This document shows positions 19,125 to 27,779 of a stretch of DNA of 34,906 bases, piece by piece (position 1 is the stretch's first letter; each line of letters starts with the position of its first letter). The notes under the pieces were generated by a model. That model was not told the origin of the DNA, made no database searches, and saw nothing but the letters and a program-made list of their open reading frames with translations. Both the position numbers and the translations under genes were made by a program. Source of the stretch: Verrucomicrobiota bacterium (lineage in GTDB: Bacteria > Verrucomicrobiota > Verrucomicrobiia > Chthoniobacterales > UBA10450); contig QHOK01000091.1 of the NCBI GenBank assembly GCA_003218755.1, positions 1-34,906 of the forward strand. The letters are read 5' to 3'.

Positions 19125-21011
19125 TTACTCCGGCGGGTTACGTTGTAAGTAGTTCTTCGACAGCCAAATAGATATGATAGCAACATCCGCCGGAGTGATC
19201 CCACTTATACGCCCAGCCTGGCCAAGCGAGGCGGGCCGCAAAGTTGCTAGTTTCTGTCTCGTTTCGGAGCGAAGCCCGCTGATCTTACTGTAATCCAGCC
19301 CATCCGGGATAACTTGCTCCTTCCTGCGTTCGAGCTGTCGATCTTGTTCGGACTGGCGAGCCGCATAGCCCTCGTATTTAAAATCGGTCTCCACTAGTTC
19401 CCAAATCGGAACTGGCACACAGGCAAGAACCTCAGGAGGCAGATTCTGCACGCCAAAATCCGGTCTCTTGAACAACTGGGAAATTGGAACACCTCTAACC
19501 TTCATTCCGATAGCTGTAGATCGGGCTTCCTCCAAGAGGCGCATTTTCTCCTGAAAACGAGCATACCGGTCTTGACTCGCTAATCCCACGCTAAACGCCC
19601 GTTCGGTCAAGCGCTGGTCTGCGTTATCGTGCCGCAAAAGGAGCCGGCCCTCAGCTCGACTTGTAAACATTCGGTACGGCTCTTCGGTCCCTTTTGTGAC
19701 TAGGTCGTCAATGAGGACCGCGATATAAGCTTCTCTTCTGTTTAGGAGAAGTGGCGAACGGTTTTGAACTTTCAAAGCCGCATTGGCTCCAGCGATCAAC
19801 CCCTGGGCCGCTGCTTCTTCATAGCCCGAGGTACCGTTAACTTGGCCTGCAAAATAGAGCCCGCTGACTAGTCTGGTTTCCAAGGTGGAAAAAAGCTGGG
19901 TCGGCGGGAAATAGTCATATTCGACGGCATAGCCTGGCCGCATGATCTCTGCATGTTCCAAGCCGGGAATAGTGTGCACCAGTTCCAGTTGGACATCGTA
20001 AGGCAGGCTAGTGGAGATTCCGTTCACATAGTACTCATGTGTATGCCGTCCTTCCGGCTCGAGGAAAATCTGATGCGAAGTCTTATCTGAAAACTTCACA
20101 ACTTTGTCTTCTATTGAGGGGCAATATCGTGGGCCCGTGCCTTTTATCCTTCCCGTGTAAAGCGGAGATCGGTGAAGATTTGCCCGGATGACTTCGTGCG
20201 TCATTGGTGTCGTAGCAGTTATCCAGCAGGGAAGTTGTTCCACGTGGAACTTTCCGTTGCGAACAGAGTTCAACGTGAAAATCTCACCTCGGCCGTCGCC
20301 GATTTCTTCAGCCTCGAAGGCGAAAGTCGGAGGAGGTTCGTCGCCTAATTGAATCGTACAGCGCGAGAAATCGATCGATCGAGCGTTTAATCTGCAAGGC
20401 GTGCCGGTTTTGAACCGCCCAACTTGGAATCCAAGCTGCCGGAGGTTGTCGCTCAAACTTGAGCTCGTATCTGCCATGCGGCCGCCGGGTTTGCTGCTCT
20501 GACCTACGTGCAGTAGACCGCGCAAGAATGTCCCGGAAGTGATTACAACGGTATGCCCTGTAACTCTCAATCCGAAGTCGGTCTCCACTCCAACTACCCT
20601 TCCGTCCTCGACAAGGACGCGTGAAACAGTCGCTTGCTTTATATCGAGATTTCCCGTCCGCTCCAAAATCGCCTTCATCCGAAACTGATACGCCTTTTTG
20701 TCGCATTGGACTCGGGAGGCACGAACAGACGGGCCCTTAGTTCGGTTAAGCATCCGAAACTGGATTCCCGTTGCGTCGGCATTGAGGCCCATGGCACCGC
20801 CCATCGCGTCGATTTCGCGCACAATATGCCCTTTGGCTAGACCTCCGATCGCCGGATTACACGACATCTGCCCAATCGTGTCCAGGTTTTGTGTCAGCAA
20901 CAATGTGCGACAATCCATTCGAGCCGCAGCCAGCGCCGCTTCAATCCCTGCGTGTCCACTGCCGACGACTATAACGTGGTGCTCTGTTTGAAGCTTAAAT
21001 CGTATTGACAT
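19125..21011 (-). CDS. mnmG: tRNA uridine-34 carboxymethylaminomethyl modification enzyme MnmG (GidA)
   Basis: FAD-dependent subunit of the MnmE-MnmG complex, which modifies the wobble uridine of several tRNAs. The 628 residues are full length. [22 protein letters not shown] binds [25 protein letters not shown] is the MnmG signature; [26 protein letters not shown] is the second conserved block. The C-terminal helical region [14 protein letters not shown]...[18 protein letters not shown] is the part that contacts MnmE and tRNA. It lies between the VTT protein gene (21 bases upstream) and plsY; mnmE is not in the window. Confidence 0.97.
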   Translation of the reverse strand: MSIRFKLQTEHHVIVVGSGHAGIEAALAAARMDCRTLLLTQNLDTIGQMSCNPAIGGLAKGHIVREIDAMGGAMGLNADATGIQFRMLNRTKGPSVRASRVQCDKKAYQFRMKAILERTGNLDIKQATVSRVLVEDGRVVGVETDFGLRVTGHTVVITSGTFLRGLLHVGQSSKPGGRMADTSSSLSDNLRQLGFQVGRFKTGTPCRLNARSIDFSRCTIQLGDEPPPTFAFEAEEIGDGRGEIFTLNSVRNGKFHVEQLPCWITATTPMTHEVIRANLHRSPLYTGRIKGTGPRYCPSIEDKVVKFSDKTSHQIFLEPEGRHTHEYYVNGISTSLPYDVQLELVHTIPGLEHAEIMRPGYAVEYDYFPPTQLFSTLETRLVSGLYFAGQVNGTSGYEEAAAQGLIAGANAALKVQNRSPLLLNRREAYIAVLIDDLVTKGTEEPYRMFTSRAEGRLLLRHDNADQRLTERAFSVGLASQDRYARFQEKMRLLEEARSTAIGMKVRGVPISQLFKRPDFGVQNLPPEVLACVPVPIWELVETDFKYEGYAARQSEQDRQLERRKEQVIPDGLDYSKISGLRSETRQKLATLRPASLGQAGRISGITPADVAIISIWLSKNYLQRNPPE

Positions 21012-21032
21012 AACTTATTATGTCCCAGTAGT

Positions 21033-21794
21033 TTATCTCAGTAGAATTCCACGCTGGATCCTATTTCCTTGTCTCTCATCAGCCAAGGTTGCTGGCGCTT
21101 GGGACGTCTGAATTGCGCGGTATGCGATGCGGCCCAGCACAATTAAGAGCAGTATGGTCGTCACGAAGACGCCTCCCCAGATCCAGTATTCGATCCTTCT
21201 CGGGTAATTCTCACCGCGCATGATGCGAACTGCCAGTTGCCCAAGAGTCCCGACGTACACGTACAAAAACAACCCCGGTATCCTGCCGATCGAAGCCCAG
21301 AGCATATACGCACCGAACCGAATACGCGTCAGACCATAGAAGTAATTCAACAGACTAGTAGGAAAGAGGGGATGTAATTGACTCAACAGAATGATTTTCC
21401 AGCTCTCGCGTTCCACCGCAGGTCCCAGAGCGCGCAGCTTTGCGTTGCTTGAGAGTTTTTGCTGAAACCATGGCCTTGCTATCGAGCGGCTTAGTGCAAA
21501 CGAAATTGCTGTGCCGACGATGTTGCCTACAAACACGATCAAAAATCCCCACCACAAACCGAAGAAAAAACCGGCTCCGACAGCCAGGATGCCACCCGGA
21601 AGCAGAAGGACATTACAAGCTGCGAAAAGCAACGGATAGCAAATCGCCGCCCATGCGCCCAAGCTCATCACACGCTGTTGCAGCGCCCCGATAAAATCGA
21701 CAACTGGGAAAAAGCGGGAGAGCGCAAAGACCAAAGCAACCGCTATCACCAGCGCTGCAATCTGCCAGTAAAGCGAACGGCGAACCTTTAGCAT
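21033..21794 (-). CDS. VTT-domain (TVP38/TMEM64, DedA-like) membrane protein
   Basis: A 253-residue polytopic inner-membrane protein. The VTT core is LLFAACNVLLLPGGILAVGAGFFFGLWWGFLIVFVGNIVGTAISFALSRSIARPW, followed by ILLSQLHPLFPTSLLNYFYGLTRIRFGAYMLWASIGRIPG. Family members such as YdjX/YdjZ and DedA are linked to lipid flipping or membrane homeostasis, but the function of this one is not known. C-terminal residues are charged. The weak CGAG one base from the ATG is the only ribosome-site candidate. It precedes mnmG by 21 bases, so they probably share a transcript. Confidence 0.85.
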   Translation of the reverse strand: MLKVRRSLYWQIAALVIAVALVFALSRFFPVVDFIGALQQRVMSLGAWAAICYPLLFAACNVLLLPGGILAVGAGFFFGLWWGFLIVFVGNIVGTAISFALSRSIARPWFQQKLSSNAKLRALGPAVERESWKIILLSQLHPLFPTSLLNYFYGLTRIRFGAYMLWASIGRIPGLFLYVYVGTLGQLAVRIMRGENYPRRIEYWIWGGVFVTTILLLIVLGRIAYRAIQTSQAPATLADERQGNRIQRGILLR

Positions 21795-21943
21795 CTCGAA
21801 ATTTTGCGCGCGTCATCGACTTCGCGCAAATTTCGCCAGTTCGCTTGTCTAGCCTCGTAATCGCGAAGCAGCGTGATCGGGTAAACGCCCGAAAACACGC
21901 TAAGGCGCACGAATTTGAACGCGCTGGGCATTGTTTTGTTTAA
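21795..21943. other. Gap between metF and VTT gene with two hairpins
   Basis: A 149-base stretch with no gene. Two structures are visible. GCGTG-AT-CGGG-TAAACG-CCCG-AAAA-CACGC (21871-21900) is a two-step stem with an uneven internal loop. TTTGCGCG...CGCGCAAA (near 21802-21830) lies just before the VTT start on the minus strand. Either could end metF transcription or regulate the downstream gene. No U-run makes a textbook terminator. Confidence 0.4.
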
Positions 21944-22867
21944 CTAGGCACTTGAAGCCTGTGCGTTCCGATGACGCGGAAAGGCGAGACTGTCAAAGAT
22001 TACCCGCGTAGCGTCCGAGCGGTTGAGTGTATAGAAGTGAATACCTGCAACGTCGTTATCCAGAAGATCGCGACATTGTTCCAACGCATACTGAACGCCG
22101 ACGCGCTTGACCGTTTCGGGGTCGTTTTGGCAACGCTGTAGCGCACGCAGGAGCTTCGCTGGGAAACGCGCGCCGCCAGCCAGCTCAGCGATGCGTTTGA
22201 ATCCACTAATGGAGGTAATCGGCATAATGCCAGCGATAATCGGGATCTGAATTTCGTTGAGCGCACACCGTTCGCGGAAATCGAGGAAGTCGCGATTATC
22301 GAAGAACAGCTGCGTGACAATGTATTCGGCGCCGGCATCCACTTTCGCTTTGAAGTGATCCATTTCGACTAATCGATTCGGTGTGGCGGGATGTCCTTCC
22401 GGGAAACCGGCCACTCCAATCCCAAAACCGCGGTGGTCGGGATGCGCGCCGGACTCGTTGAATCTGCGAATGAATTTGACCAAATCGATCGCATGTTGGA
22501 ATGAGTCCCGCGATTTGTCGTAAGCAATTCCAGCTGGGCTATCGCCGCCGAGCGCGAGAATGTTTCCAATGGCCGACTTAGCGTATCGGAGCAAAATCGC
22601 TTCGATCTCCTCTTCGTTGTGGCAGACGCAGGTGAGGTGAGGGATCGGGTCCAGCTTTGTTGTGTGTTGAATGCGCTCGACAAGATCGTGAGTTAGATCA
22701 CGCGTTGACCCGCCGGCACCATAAGTCACGCTGACGAAGTGCGGCATGTACGATTCGAGATCACGAATCGTTTGGTAGAGGGTCTCGGCCGCCTCGGGCG
22801 TTTTTGGGGGGAAGAACTCGAACGAAAACGTAGGAGAATTCCCCCGCATAATGTCGATGATGTGCAT
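21944..22867 (-). CDS. metF: 5,10-methylenetetrahydrofolate reductase
   Basis: Flavoenzyme that reduces methylene-tetrahydrofolate to methyl-tetrahydrofolate for methionine synthesis. The 307 residues form one TIM barrel. TFSFEFFPPKTPEAAETL carries the catalytic glutamate region; FVSVTYGAGGSTRDLTHDLVERI and ILALGGDSPAG bind FAD/folate; AGAEYIVTQLFFDNRDFLDF and IPIIAGIMPITSISGFKRI are further signatures. It lies downstream of a cyclase-family gene on the same strand. No SAM riboswitch could be recognised in the short 54-base upstream gap. Confidence 0.96.
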   Translation of the reverse strand: MHIIDIMRGNSPTFSFEFFPPKTPEAAETLYQTIRDLESYMPHFVSVTYGAGGSTRDLTHDLVERIQHTTKLDPIPHLTCVCHNEEEIEAILLRYAKSAIGNILALGGDSPAGIAYDKSRDSFQHAIDLVKFIRRFNESGAHPDHRGFGIGVAGFPEGHPATPNRLVEMDHFKAKVDAGAEYIVTQLFFDNRDFLDFRERCALNEIQIPIIAGIMPITSISGFKRIAELAGGARFPAKLLRALQRCQNDPETVKRVGVQYALEQCRDLLDNDVAGIHFYTLNRSDATRVIFDSLAFPRHRNAQASSA

Positions 22868-22921
22868 GACTCAGCGCCTACCTTCGTTCCTGCCGCGACC
22901 TTCGGTCAACACCGAAGCAAC

Positions 22922-23848
22922 TCACGGCACAATTGCAAATACGCGCGCTGGAAATCCTGAGCCGTTCTTTGGTTTTGGGAAACTGACTACGGCGATAGCG
23001 CCAGCCTCGGGAACCTGATCTAAATTCATCAGCAACTCGATCTGATAATGGTTCGTGCTCAAAATGTATGTTTCCAGCGAGTAATCGTCTTTGCTCGTAG
23101 CGGTTCCCGGATCGGTATCAGTCGTTTCGTGACCTGAAGCAGTGATTTTGCGTTGCTCGTAAAGATATTTTAGCCCCGCCAGACTCCATCCGGGATAATG
23201 GGCAACACCCTTTGCGTCCTTGTTCTCCATTTTTGCTGCGCCGGGCCAACGTTTCGACCAATCGGTCCGCATTGCCACAAATGCGCCGGCAGGGATTTCG
23301 CCGTGATCTTTTTCCCATTTCTTTATGCGCTCTAGCGACAACGTGTAATCCGGGTCCGCCGCTGCTTCCCGATGCACATCAATGACCACTAGCGGCAAAA
23401 TCATCTCTTTCGGGTCGATCTGATCAACTGTGCGCAGGCCCCTCACGAAATGCGCCGGCGGATCAACGTGCGTTGCCCATTGACCGACATGCGTGAACAG
23501 TTCTGAAAAAAAGCTCGTCCCCATCGTGTCTGAACGCTTGTCATACCAGTAAATCGTCTTTCGCATTTCATCCGGGAAACCGGGCCAACGCGGAATCCCA
23601 GGAGCGAAGTCGTGCGTGAGGTCCACGTATCTTTTCGAAGCAAGCAGTTTTTGGATTTTCCAAAGCGAGAGGTCGTCCGCGGGGGAAACTATTGTGCCTG
23701 CAAAGAAGAGCAGCGATGCGCAGACGCATCGCACTGCCCAAGCGTTCTGCACGAAATACAGCCCCGCGCGATTCCTTGCCGTTCGGGGTGCGTCCGCGAG
23801 CTCGTGTCGCCTTGAAACGCTTCGTTGGTTTCGGTTCATCGTTTGCAT
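22922..23848 (-). CDS. Cyclase-family metal-dependent hydrolase (kynurenine-formamidase-like)
   Basis: A 308-residue protein of the PF04199 cyclase fold. The metal-binding block is visible as FTHVGQWATHVDPPAHF, a variant of the usual HxGTHxDxPxH. YVDLTHDFAPGIPRWPGFP is the conserved opening, and GTATSKDDYSLETYILSTNHYQIELLMNLDQVPEAGAIAVVSFPKPKNGSGFPARVFAIV the closing block. A hydrophobic run at residues 39-57 (VRCVCASLLFFAGTIVSPAD) looks like a signal peptide placed too far in; a GTG at residue 33 would give a proper one, so the true start may be near 23752. Probably periplasmic; the substrate is unknown. Confidence 0.82.
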   Translation of the reverse strand: MQTMNRNQRSVSRRHELADAPRTARNRAGLYFVQNAWAVRCVCASLLFFAGTIVSPADDLSLWKIQKLLASKRYVDLTHDFAPGIPRWPGFPDEMRKTIYWYDKRSDTMGTSFFSELFTHVGQWATHVDPPAHFVRGLRTVDQIDPKEMILPLVVIDVHREAAADPDYTLSLERIKKWEKDHGEIPAGAFVAMRTDWSKRWPGAAKMENKDAKGVAHYPGWSLAGLKYLYEQRKITASGHETTDTDPGTATSKDDYSLETYILSTNHYQIELLMNLDQVPEAGAIAVVSFPKPKNGSGFPARVFAIVP

Positions 23849-23974
23849 TTCGTTTTGTTAAAGCATCTCCCAGCAATGCGCCAACAAGTTTGAATAACCT
23901 CGAATAACTTGCCGTTTCTTTTGAGAAACGCGCATTTGTCGTAGTGGCGCGCAGATGTTATCACCAGCTGCCTC

Positions 23975-23995
23975 GTCCTCGGGGCTTGCGAGGAC
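23975..23995. other. Hairpin in divergent gap before DUF2064 gene
   Basis: A perfect 7-base stem GTCCTCG/CGAGGAC with a 7-base loop, in the 186-base-plus gap between the divergent cyclase and DUF2064 genes. No T-run follows on either strand. The rest of the gap shows no gene. Confidence 0.4.
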
Positions 23996-24091
23996 AATCG
24001 CGCATGTTATTCACGCGAATTAGAAGAAGAAACTTTGAAAAGTAGAACACAAATGGTCTTCTTGTGTTGTGAAAAACTTTCTCGCCAACAG

Positions 24092-24838
24092 ATGAATCCA
24101 CTTAATGTTCTCGATCCAACTGTTTCCAGTCAAAATGCTCGTGGGCTTTCTGCTTTGGCCGTAATGACCAAAGCGCCACGAGCAGGAGAGGTAAAGACGC
24201 GGCTTGTGCCACCGCTTACGCCAGATCAAGCCGCGGAGTTAAACAAATGTTTTCTGTACGATACCGTGACTGCGATTTCGAGCGCGATCAGTAATAACAA
24301 TGCCTGCGGAATTGCTGTTTACACACCGATCGGCACCGAATTGGCCTATGCCGATATCCTTCCGTCTAACTTCAGTTTGCTGCCGCAACGCGGCGACCAG
24401 TTTGGGGAACGCCTTTACTTTGCCGCGCTGGATCTCCTTAAGTGCGGGTTTCAATCGGTGTGTCTGATTGATTCCGACAGCCCGACTGTTCCGGCGGAAA
24501 ATTTTGCGCAAGCAGTCAAACTTTTACAGCAGCCAGGAGATCGTACTGTTCTGGGTCCGTGCGATGACGGCGGCTATTATTTGATTGGACTTAAGAAGCC
24601 GCAAAGAGAACTCTTCGAGCGAATTGATTGGAGCACTGAGCGCGTGCTTGTTCAGACGAGACAACGTGCGCGCGAAATTGGTCTCGAAGTCAAGCTATTG
24701 CCGGCGGGATACGATGTCGACGATGAGGCGAGTTTACGGCGATTATGCAAGGAACTGCTGGCCGACACAGCATTAGCAGATATCGCGCCGCACACCCGAA
24801 AATTTTTGCGGCAGCTGACGGCGCAGAAGAGGCTGTAG
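24092..24838 (+). CDS. DUF2064 / TIGR04282-type glycosyltransferase
   Basis: About 248 residues from the ATG giving MNPLNVLDP. The ORF-track start at 24035 is a TTG with 19 extra residues outside the family, and an ATG at 24053 is also possible. LSALAVMTKAPRAGEVKTRLVPPLTPDQAAELN is the family opening (nucleotide-binding loop). VCLIDSDSPTVPAENFAQA holds the DSD metal site, and VLGPCDDGGYYLIGL the acceptor region. These GT-A-fold proteins are called rSAM/selenodomain-associated transferase 1, but most members are of unknown function. The stop TAG lies within the left end of a TGTAG...CTACA element. A sugar epimerase gene follows. Confidence 0.83.
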   Translation: MNPLNVLDPTVSSQNARGLSALAVMTKAPRAGEVKTRLVPPLTPDQAAELNKCFLYDTVTAISSAISNNNACGIAVYTPIGTELAYADILPSNFSLLPQRGDQFGERLYFAALDLLKCGFQSVCLIDSDSPTVPAENFAQAVKLLQQPGDRTVLGPCDDGGYYLIGLKKPQRELFERIDWSTERVLVQTRQRAREIGLEVKLLPAGYDVDDEASLRRLCKELLADTALADIAPHTRKFLRQLTAQKRL

Positions 24839-24892
24839 CTGCGCTCACCAAGCGTCGATCTGAATTTGCGACGGTTTGAGACCGCCGCTACA
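24834..24892. repeat. TGTAGC...GCTACA inverted-repeat element
   Basis: Terminal 6-base arms TGTAGC (24834-24839) and GCTACA (24887-24892) enclose two inner hairpins: CGTCG/CGACG (24853-24857 / 24869-24873) and CGGT/ACCG (24872-24875 / 24881-24884), which overlap by two bases. The left arm supplies the stop codon TAG (24836-24838) of the DUF2064 gene. The element fills the whole gap to the epimerase start at 24900. Confidence 0.6.
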
Positions 24893-24899
24893 AACACCC

Positions 24900-26021
24900 A
24901 TGGCAAAACGCGCGTTAATCACTGGCGGCGCGGGCCTGATCGGCTCGCACACCGTCGATCTTCTCGTGCGCGAAGGGTGGCAAGTGCGCGCTCTCGACAA
25001 TTTGGAGCCGCAAACGCACCGTCGCGGCAAGCCAACGTGGATTAACGAAAATGCGGAATTCATCCAAGGCGATTTGCGCGATCGCGACACGATCACCGCC
25101 GCGCTCGACAAGATTGATCTCGTATTTCATCAGGCCGCTTACGGCGGTTACATGCCCGAGATCGCGAAATTTGTTCACGTCAATTCGCTCGGCACGGCGC
25201 AAATGCTTGAAGTTATACGCGAGAAGAAGTTGCCGGTTCAGAAGGTAGTCGTCGCGAGCTCGCAAGCTGTTTACAGTGAAGGCGCCGGCGATTGCCCGAC
25301 CCATGGCTTGGTTTTTCCTAGCGTGCGCCCGATCGAGCAATTGCGTAAAAGCGACTGGCAGGCGCATTGCCCGGTGTGCGGCGCGATCACAAAAAGCGTT
25401 CCCACTCCGGAGAACGCGCCGGTCGGCGGTGAAACCGTTTACGGCCTAACCAAAGTCGATCAAGAGCGGCTCGTGCTGCTCTGGGGAAAACAAGTCGGTA
25501 TTCCCACGGTCGCGCTGCGTTACTCCTGCACGTACGGGCCGCGCCAATCCATCTTCAATCCCTACACCGGTGTGATTGCTATATTTTGCACGCGTTTGCT
25601 GAACGGTTTGCCGCCGGTGCTTTACGAAGACGGCGAGCAAACGCGCGATTTTTCCTTCGTCGACGACATCGCCCGTGCGAATTTGCTCGCGGCGGAAACC
25701 GACAAGCTCGACGGATTAGCCGTGAACATTGGCAGTGGACACGGCATACCGATTCGCCAGATCGCCGAACAACTTTCCGATATTCTGAAGATCGACATCC
25801 CGCCCGAGATCAACGGCGAATTTCGCCCCGGCGAAATGCGTCATCTGACTAGCGACACCAGAATCGCCCGATCCGCCGGTTACAAACCAACTGTTGGTCT
25901 AAGCGACGGCATTGCGCGTTACATTGGTTGGATTCGCACCCAATCAGACATTCGTGATTACTTCAGCGAAGCGAGCGAAAATTTGAAGGACAAGGGAATT
26001 GTCCATCGGGTAGCGAGATGA
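24900..26021 (+). CDS. NAD-dependent sugar epimerase (extended SDR, dTDP-rhamnose 4-epimerase-like)
   Basis: About 373 residues from ATG (MAKRALITGGAGLIGS), 8 codons inside the ORF-track start, placing the Rossmann GGAGLIGSH at the proper N-terminal position. The active-site tyrosine and lysine are Y181 and K185 (VYGLTK). Between the ASSQAVYSEG strand and YGLTK there is an insertion with CPTH (132-135) and CPVC (157-160), a possible Zn site. I recall the same insertion from dTDP-L-rhamnose 4-epimerase-type enzymes. YSCTYGPRQSIFNPYTGVI and EDGEQTRDFSFVDDIARA bind the nucleotide sugar. The stop overlaps the next start by 4 bases (ATGA). It probably supplies sugars to the downstream glycosyltransferases; the substrate is inferred only. 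Confidence 0.87.
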   Translation: MAKRALITGGAGLIGSHTVDLLVREGWQVRALDNLEPQTHRRGKPTWINENAEFIQGDLRDRDTITAALDKIDLVFHQAAYGGYMPEIAKFVHVNSLGTAQMLEVIREKKLPVQKVVVASSQAVYSEGAGDCPTHGLVFPSVRPIEQLRKSDWQAHCPVCGAITKSVPTPENAPVGGETVYGLTKVDQERLVLLWGKQVGIPTVALRYSCTYGPRQSIFNPYTGVIAIFCTRLLNGLPPVLYEDGEQTRDFSFVDDIARANLLAAETDKLDGLAVNIGSGHGIPIRQIAEQLSDILKIDIPPEINGEFRPGEMRHLTSDTRIARSAGYKPTVGLSDGIARYIGWIRTQSDIRDYFSEASENLKDKGIVHRVAR

Positions 26022-27034
26022 ACGTCGCTACCGGCATCCCCGATTTTAATGCCCCTGTTGCCGATCATGCGCGCAAAGATTTCCCTTTACTGAACGCCAG
26101 CATGATGGTGGGCGAAGCGCTGGAGCGAATCCGGCGCGAGGGAGTGGGCGAGCGTGTCATTTACTTTTACGCGGTCGATGAGCAGAGACGACTGGTTGGC
26201 GTGGTGCCCACGCGGCGGTTGCTGACTGCGTCGCTGGAAATGCCGCTGCGTCAGATCATGGTACCGCGCGTTGTCGCCATCCCCGCGACCGCCACTGTCC
26301 TCGACGCGTGCGAATTTTTCGTGCTCTACAAATTTCTCGCCTTTCCAGTGGTGGACGGGCAACGCCGCGTCGTCGGCGTGATCGACGCGAACCTGTTCGC
26401 GGAGGAAATTTTGGAGGCAGGTGACAGTGAGGGTCGACAACGCTCCGCCGCGGTGCTGAGCCCCGAATTTTTTGAGGCGCTCGGGTTTCGCCTTGAACAA
26501 ATTCGAGGCGCGTCGCCGTGGCGCGTCTTTCGGTTTCGTTTCCCTTGGCTGCTCGTCACCGTGACTGGTGGCACGCTCTCGGCGATTCTGGCAGGCTTTT
26601 TTCAAGCAACTCTCGCCCGAAGTCTGGTGCTGGCGTTTTTCCTCACGATGGTACTCGGGCTGAACGAGAGCGTTAGCGCGCAATCCATGAGCGTGACGAT
26701 TCATGCCTTGCGCTCAGTCAGCGTCACCTGGCGCTGGCTTGCGACTGCGTTCCGCCGCGAAGTAGCAACCGCAGCCCTTCTGGGCATTGCGTGCGGCTTA
26801 ATTGTCGGCGTCATTGCCTGGATCTGGCGCAATGATCTCCGCGCCGCGTTTGTCATCGGCGGTAGCATCGCGCTCTCGCTCGTGACCTCGTGCGCGCTCG
26901 GCCTGGGCGTGCCTTCACTTCTTCACCGATTCAAGCTCGACCCGAAAATTGCTGCCGGCCCAGTCACACTCGCTCTGGCCGATTTTGTTGCGCTGGTAAT
27001 TTATTTCACCAGTGCGTGGCTGGTTCTGCAATGA
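26018..27034 (+). CDS. CBS-domain MgtE-like divalent-cation transporter
   Basis: A 338-residue inner-membrane protein. Residues about 20-135 form a CBS pair (MVGEALERIRREGVGERVIYFYAVDEQRRLVGVVPTRRLL, then IMVPRVVAIPATATVLDACEFFVLYKFLAFPVVDGQRRVVGVID). From about residue 170 there are five hydrophobic segments with MgtE hallmarks: LNESVSAQSMSVTIHAL and AGPVTLALADFVALVIYF, where the aspartate is the pore-lining position in MgtE. The N-terminal superhelical domain of classical MgtE (about 130 residues) is missing, so Mg gating may differ. Both ends are translationally coupled by 4-base overlaps to the epimerase and the GT2. Mg2+ or Co2+ transport is inferred from the family. Confidence 0.87.
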   Translation: MNVATGIPDFNAPVADHARKDFPLLNASMMVGEALERIRREGVGERVIYFYAVDEQRRLVGVVPTRRLLTASLEMPLRQIMVPRVVAIPATATVLDACEFFVLYKFLAFPVVDGQRRVVGVIDANLFAEEILEAGDSEGRQRSAAVLSPEFFEALGFRLEQIRGASPWRVFRFRFPWLLVTVTGGTLSAILAGFFQATLARSLVLAFFLTMVLGLNESVSAQSMSVTIHALRSVSVTWRWLATAFRREVATAALLGIACGLIVGVIAWIWRNDLRAAFVIGGSIALSLVTSCALGLGVPSLLHRFKLDPKIAAGPVTLALADFVALVIYFTSAWLVLQ

Positions 27035-27717
27035 GCAACGTGTCGGTTATTATCCCGGCGCTGAACGAAGAGGAACCGATCGCCGGCGTTTTGCGCGAGT
27101 GTCTGACGAGCGGTTTACCTGACGAGGTGATCGTGGTCGATAACGGCAGCACCGATCACACGGCCGAACGTGCGCGTGAAGCGGGTGCGCGCGTCGTGAC
27201 TGCGCCTCGCGGTTACGGGCGCGCATGTGCAGCGGGCATCCGCGCTCTTTCGCCTGAATGCGAGATCGTTGTATTTCTCGACGGCGACGGCAGCGATGTC
27301 CCGGCGTTTATGAATCAGCTTGTGCACCCAATCGCGCGCGGCACGCACGATTTCGTGATCGGCTCGCGCACGCGCGGGCAACGCGAACCAGGCAGTATGA
27401 ACTTCCAGCAAATTTTGTCTGGACGCATTGCCGGATTGATTCTGCGACTGCTTTACGGCGTTCGTTACACCGACATGTGCCCGTTTCGCGCCATTCGCCG
27501 CGACGCACTTGCGAAACTCAACATGCGTGAGGAAACTTACGGCTGGAATTTGGAGATGCAGATGAAAGTCGCCCGCGTCGGGCTGCGCGTTCTCGAGATT
27601 CCGGTAAGCCATCGCCGGCGCACGGGAGGCGAATCGAAAGTGTCCGGCACGTTGCGGGGGACATTCGTTGCTGGCACCCGCATTCTCGCCACATTCGTGC
27701 GGGTGGCCCTCGAATAA
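27031..27717 (+). CDS. Family 2 glycosyltransferase (polyprenyl-phosphate mannose synthase-like)
   Basis: About 228 residues from the ATG that overlaps the MgtE stop (ATGA). The ORF-track start at 26890 reads back through the MgtE gene and is not used. VSVIIPALNEEEPIAGVL is the GT-A opening; EVIVVDNGSTDHTAERAREAGARVV binds the nucleotide; FLDGDGSDVP carries the DxD-type metal site; GSRTRGQREPGSM and FRAIRRDALAKLNMREETYGWNLEMQMK are acceptor-side motifs. There are no C-terminal membrane helices. The family adds sugars to polyprenyl phosphate or glycan precursors. Its donor may come from the epimerase two genes upstream, but that is inference. Confidence 0.87.
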   Translation: MSNVSVIIPALNEEEPIAGVLRECLTSGLPDEVIVVDNGSTDHTAERAREAGARVVTAPRGYGRACAAGIRALSPECEIVVFLDGDGSDVPAFMNQLVHPIARGTHDFVIGSRTRGQREPGSMNFQQILSGRIAGLILRLLYGVRYTDMCPFRAIRRDALAKLNMREETYGWNLEMQMKVARVGLRVLEIPVSHRRRTGGESKVSGTLRGTFVAGTRILATFVRVALE

Positions 27718-27779
27718 TCTTAGGGGCGATCGCCGCGGCGAGTGCTGGAAATTCCGGTCGGTTCGTGTAGCGTCCGTCG
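27718..27779. repeat. Partial repeat sequences before the 2OG oxygenase gene
   Basis: Two short sequences shared with the 6136-6253 region: TCTTAGGGGCG (27718-27728, also 6243-6253) and TGTAGCGTCCG (27766-27776, reverse complement at 6208-6218). They look like pieces of a repeat, with no matching second arm visible. The 2OG oxygenase ATG follows directly. Confidence 0.4.

Noticed and set aside
26087-26704. 205-residue minus ORF
   Set aside because: Antisense to CBS-MgtE; no family feature.
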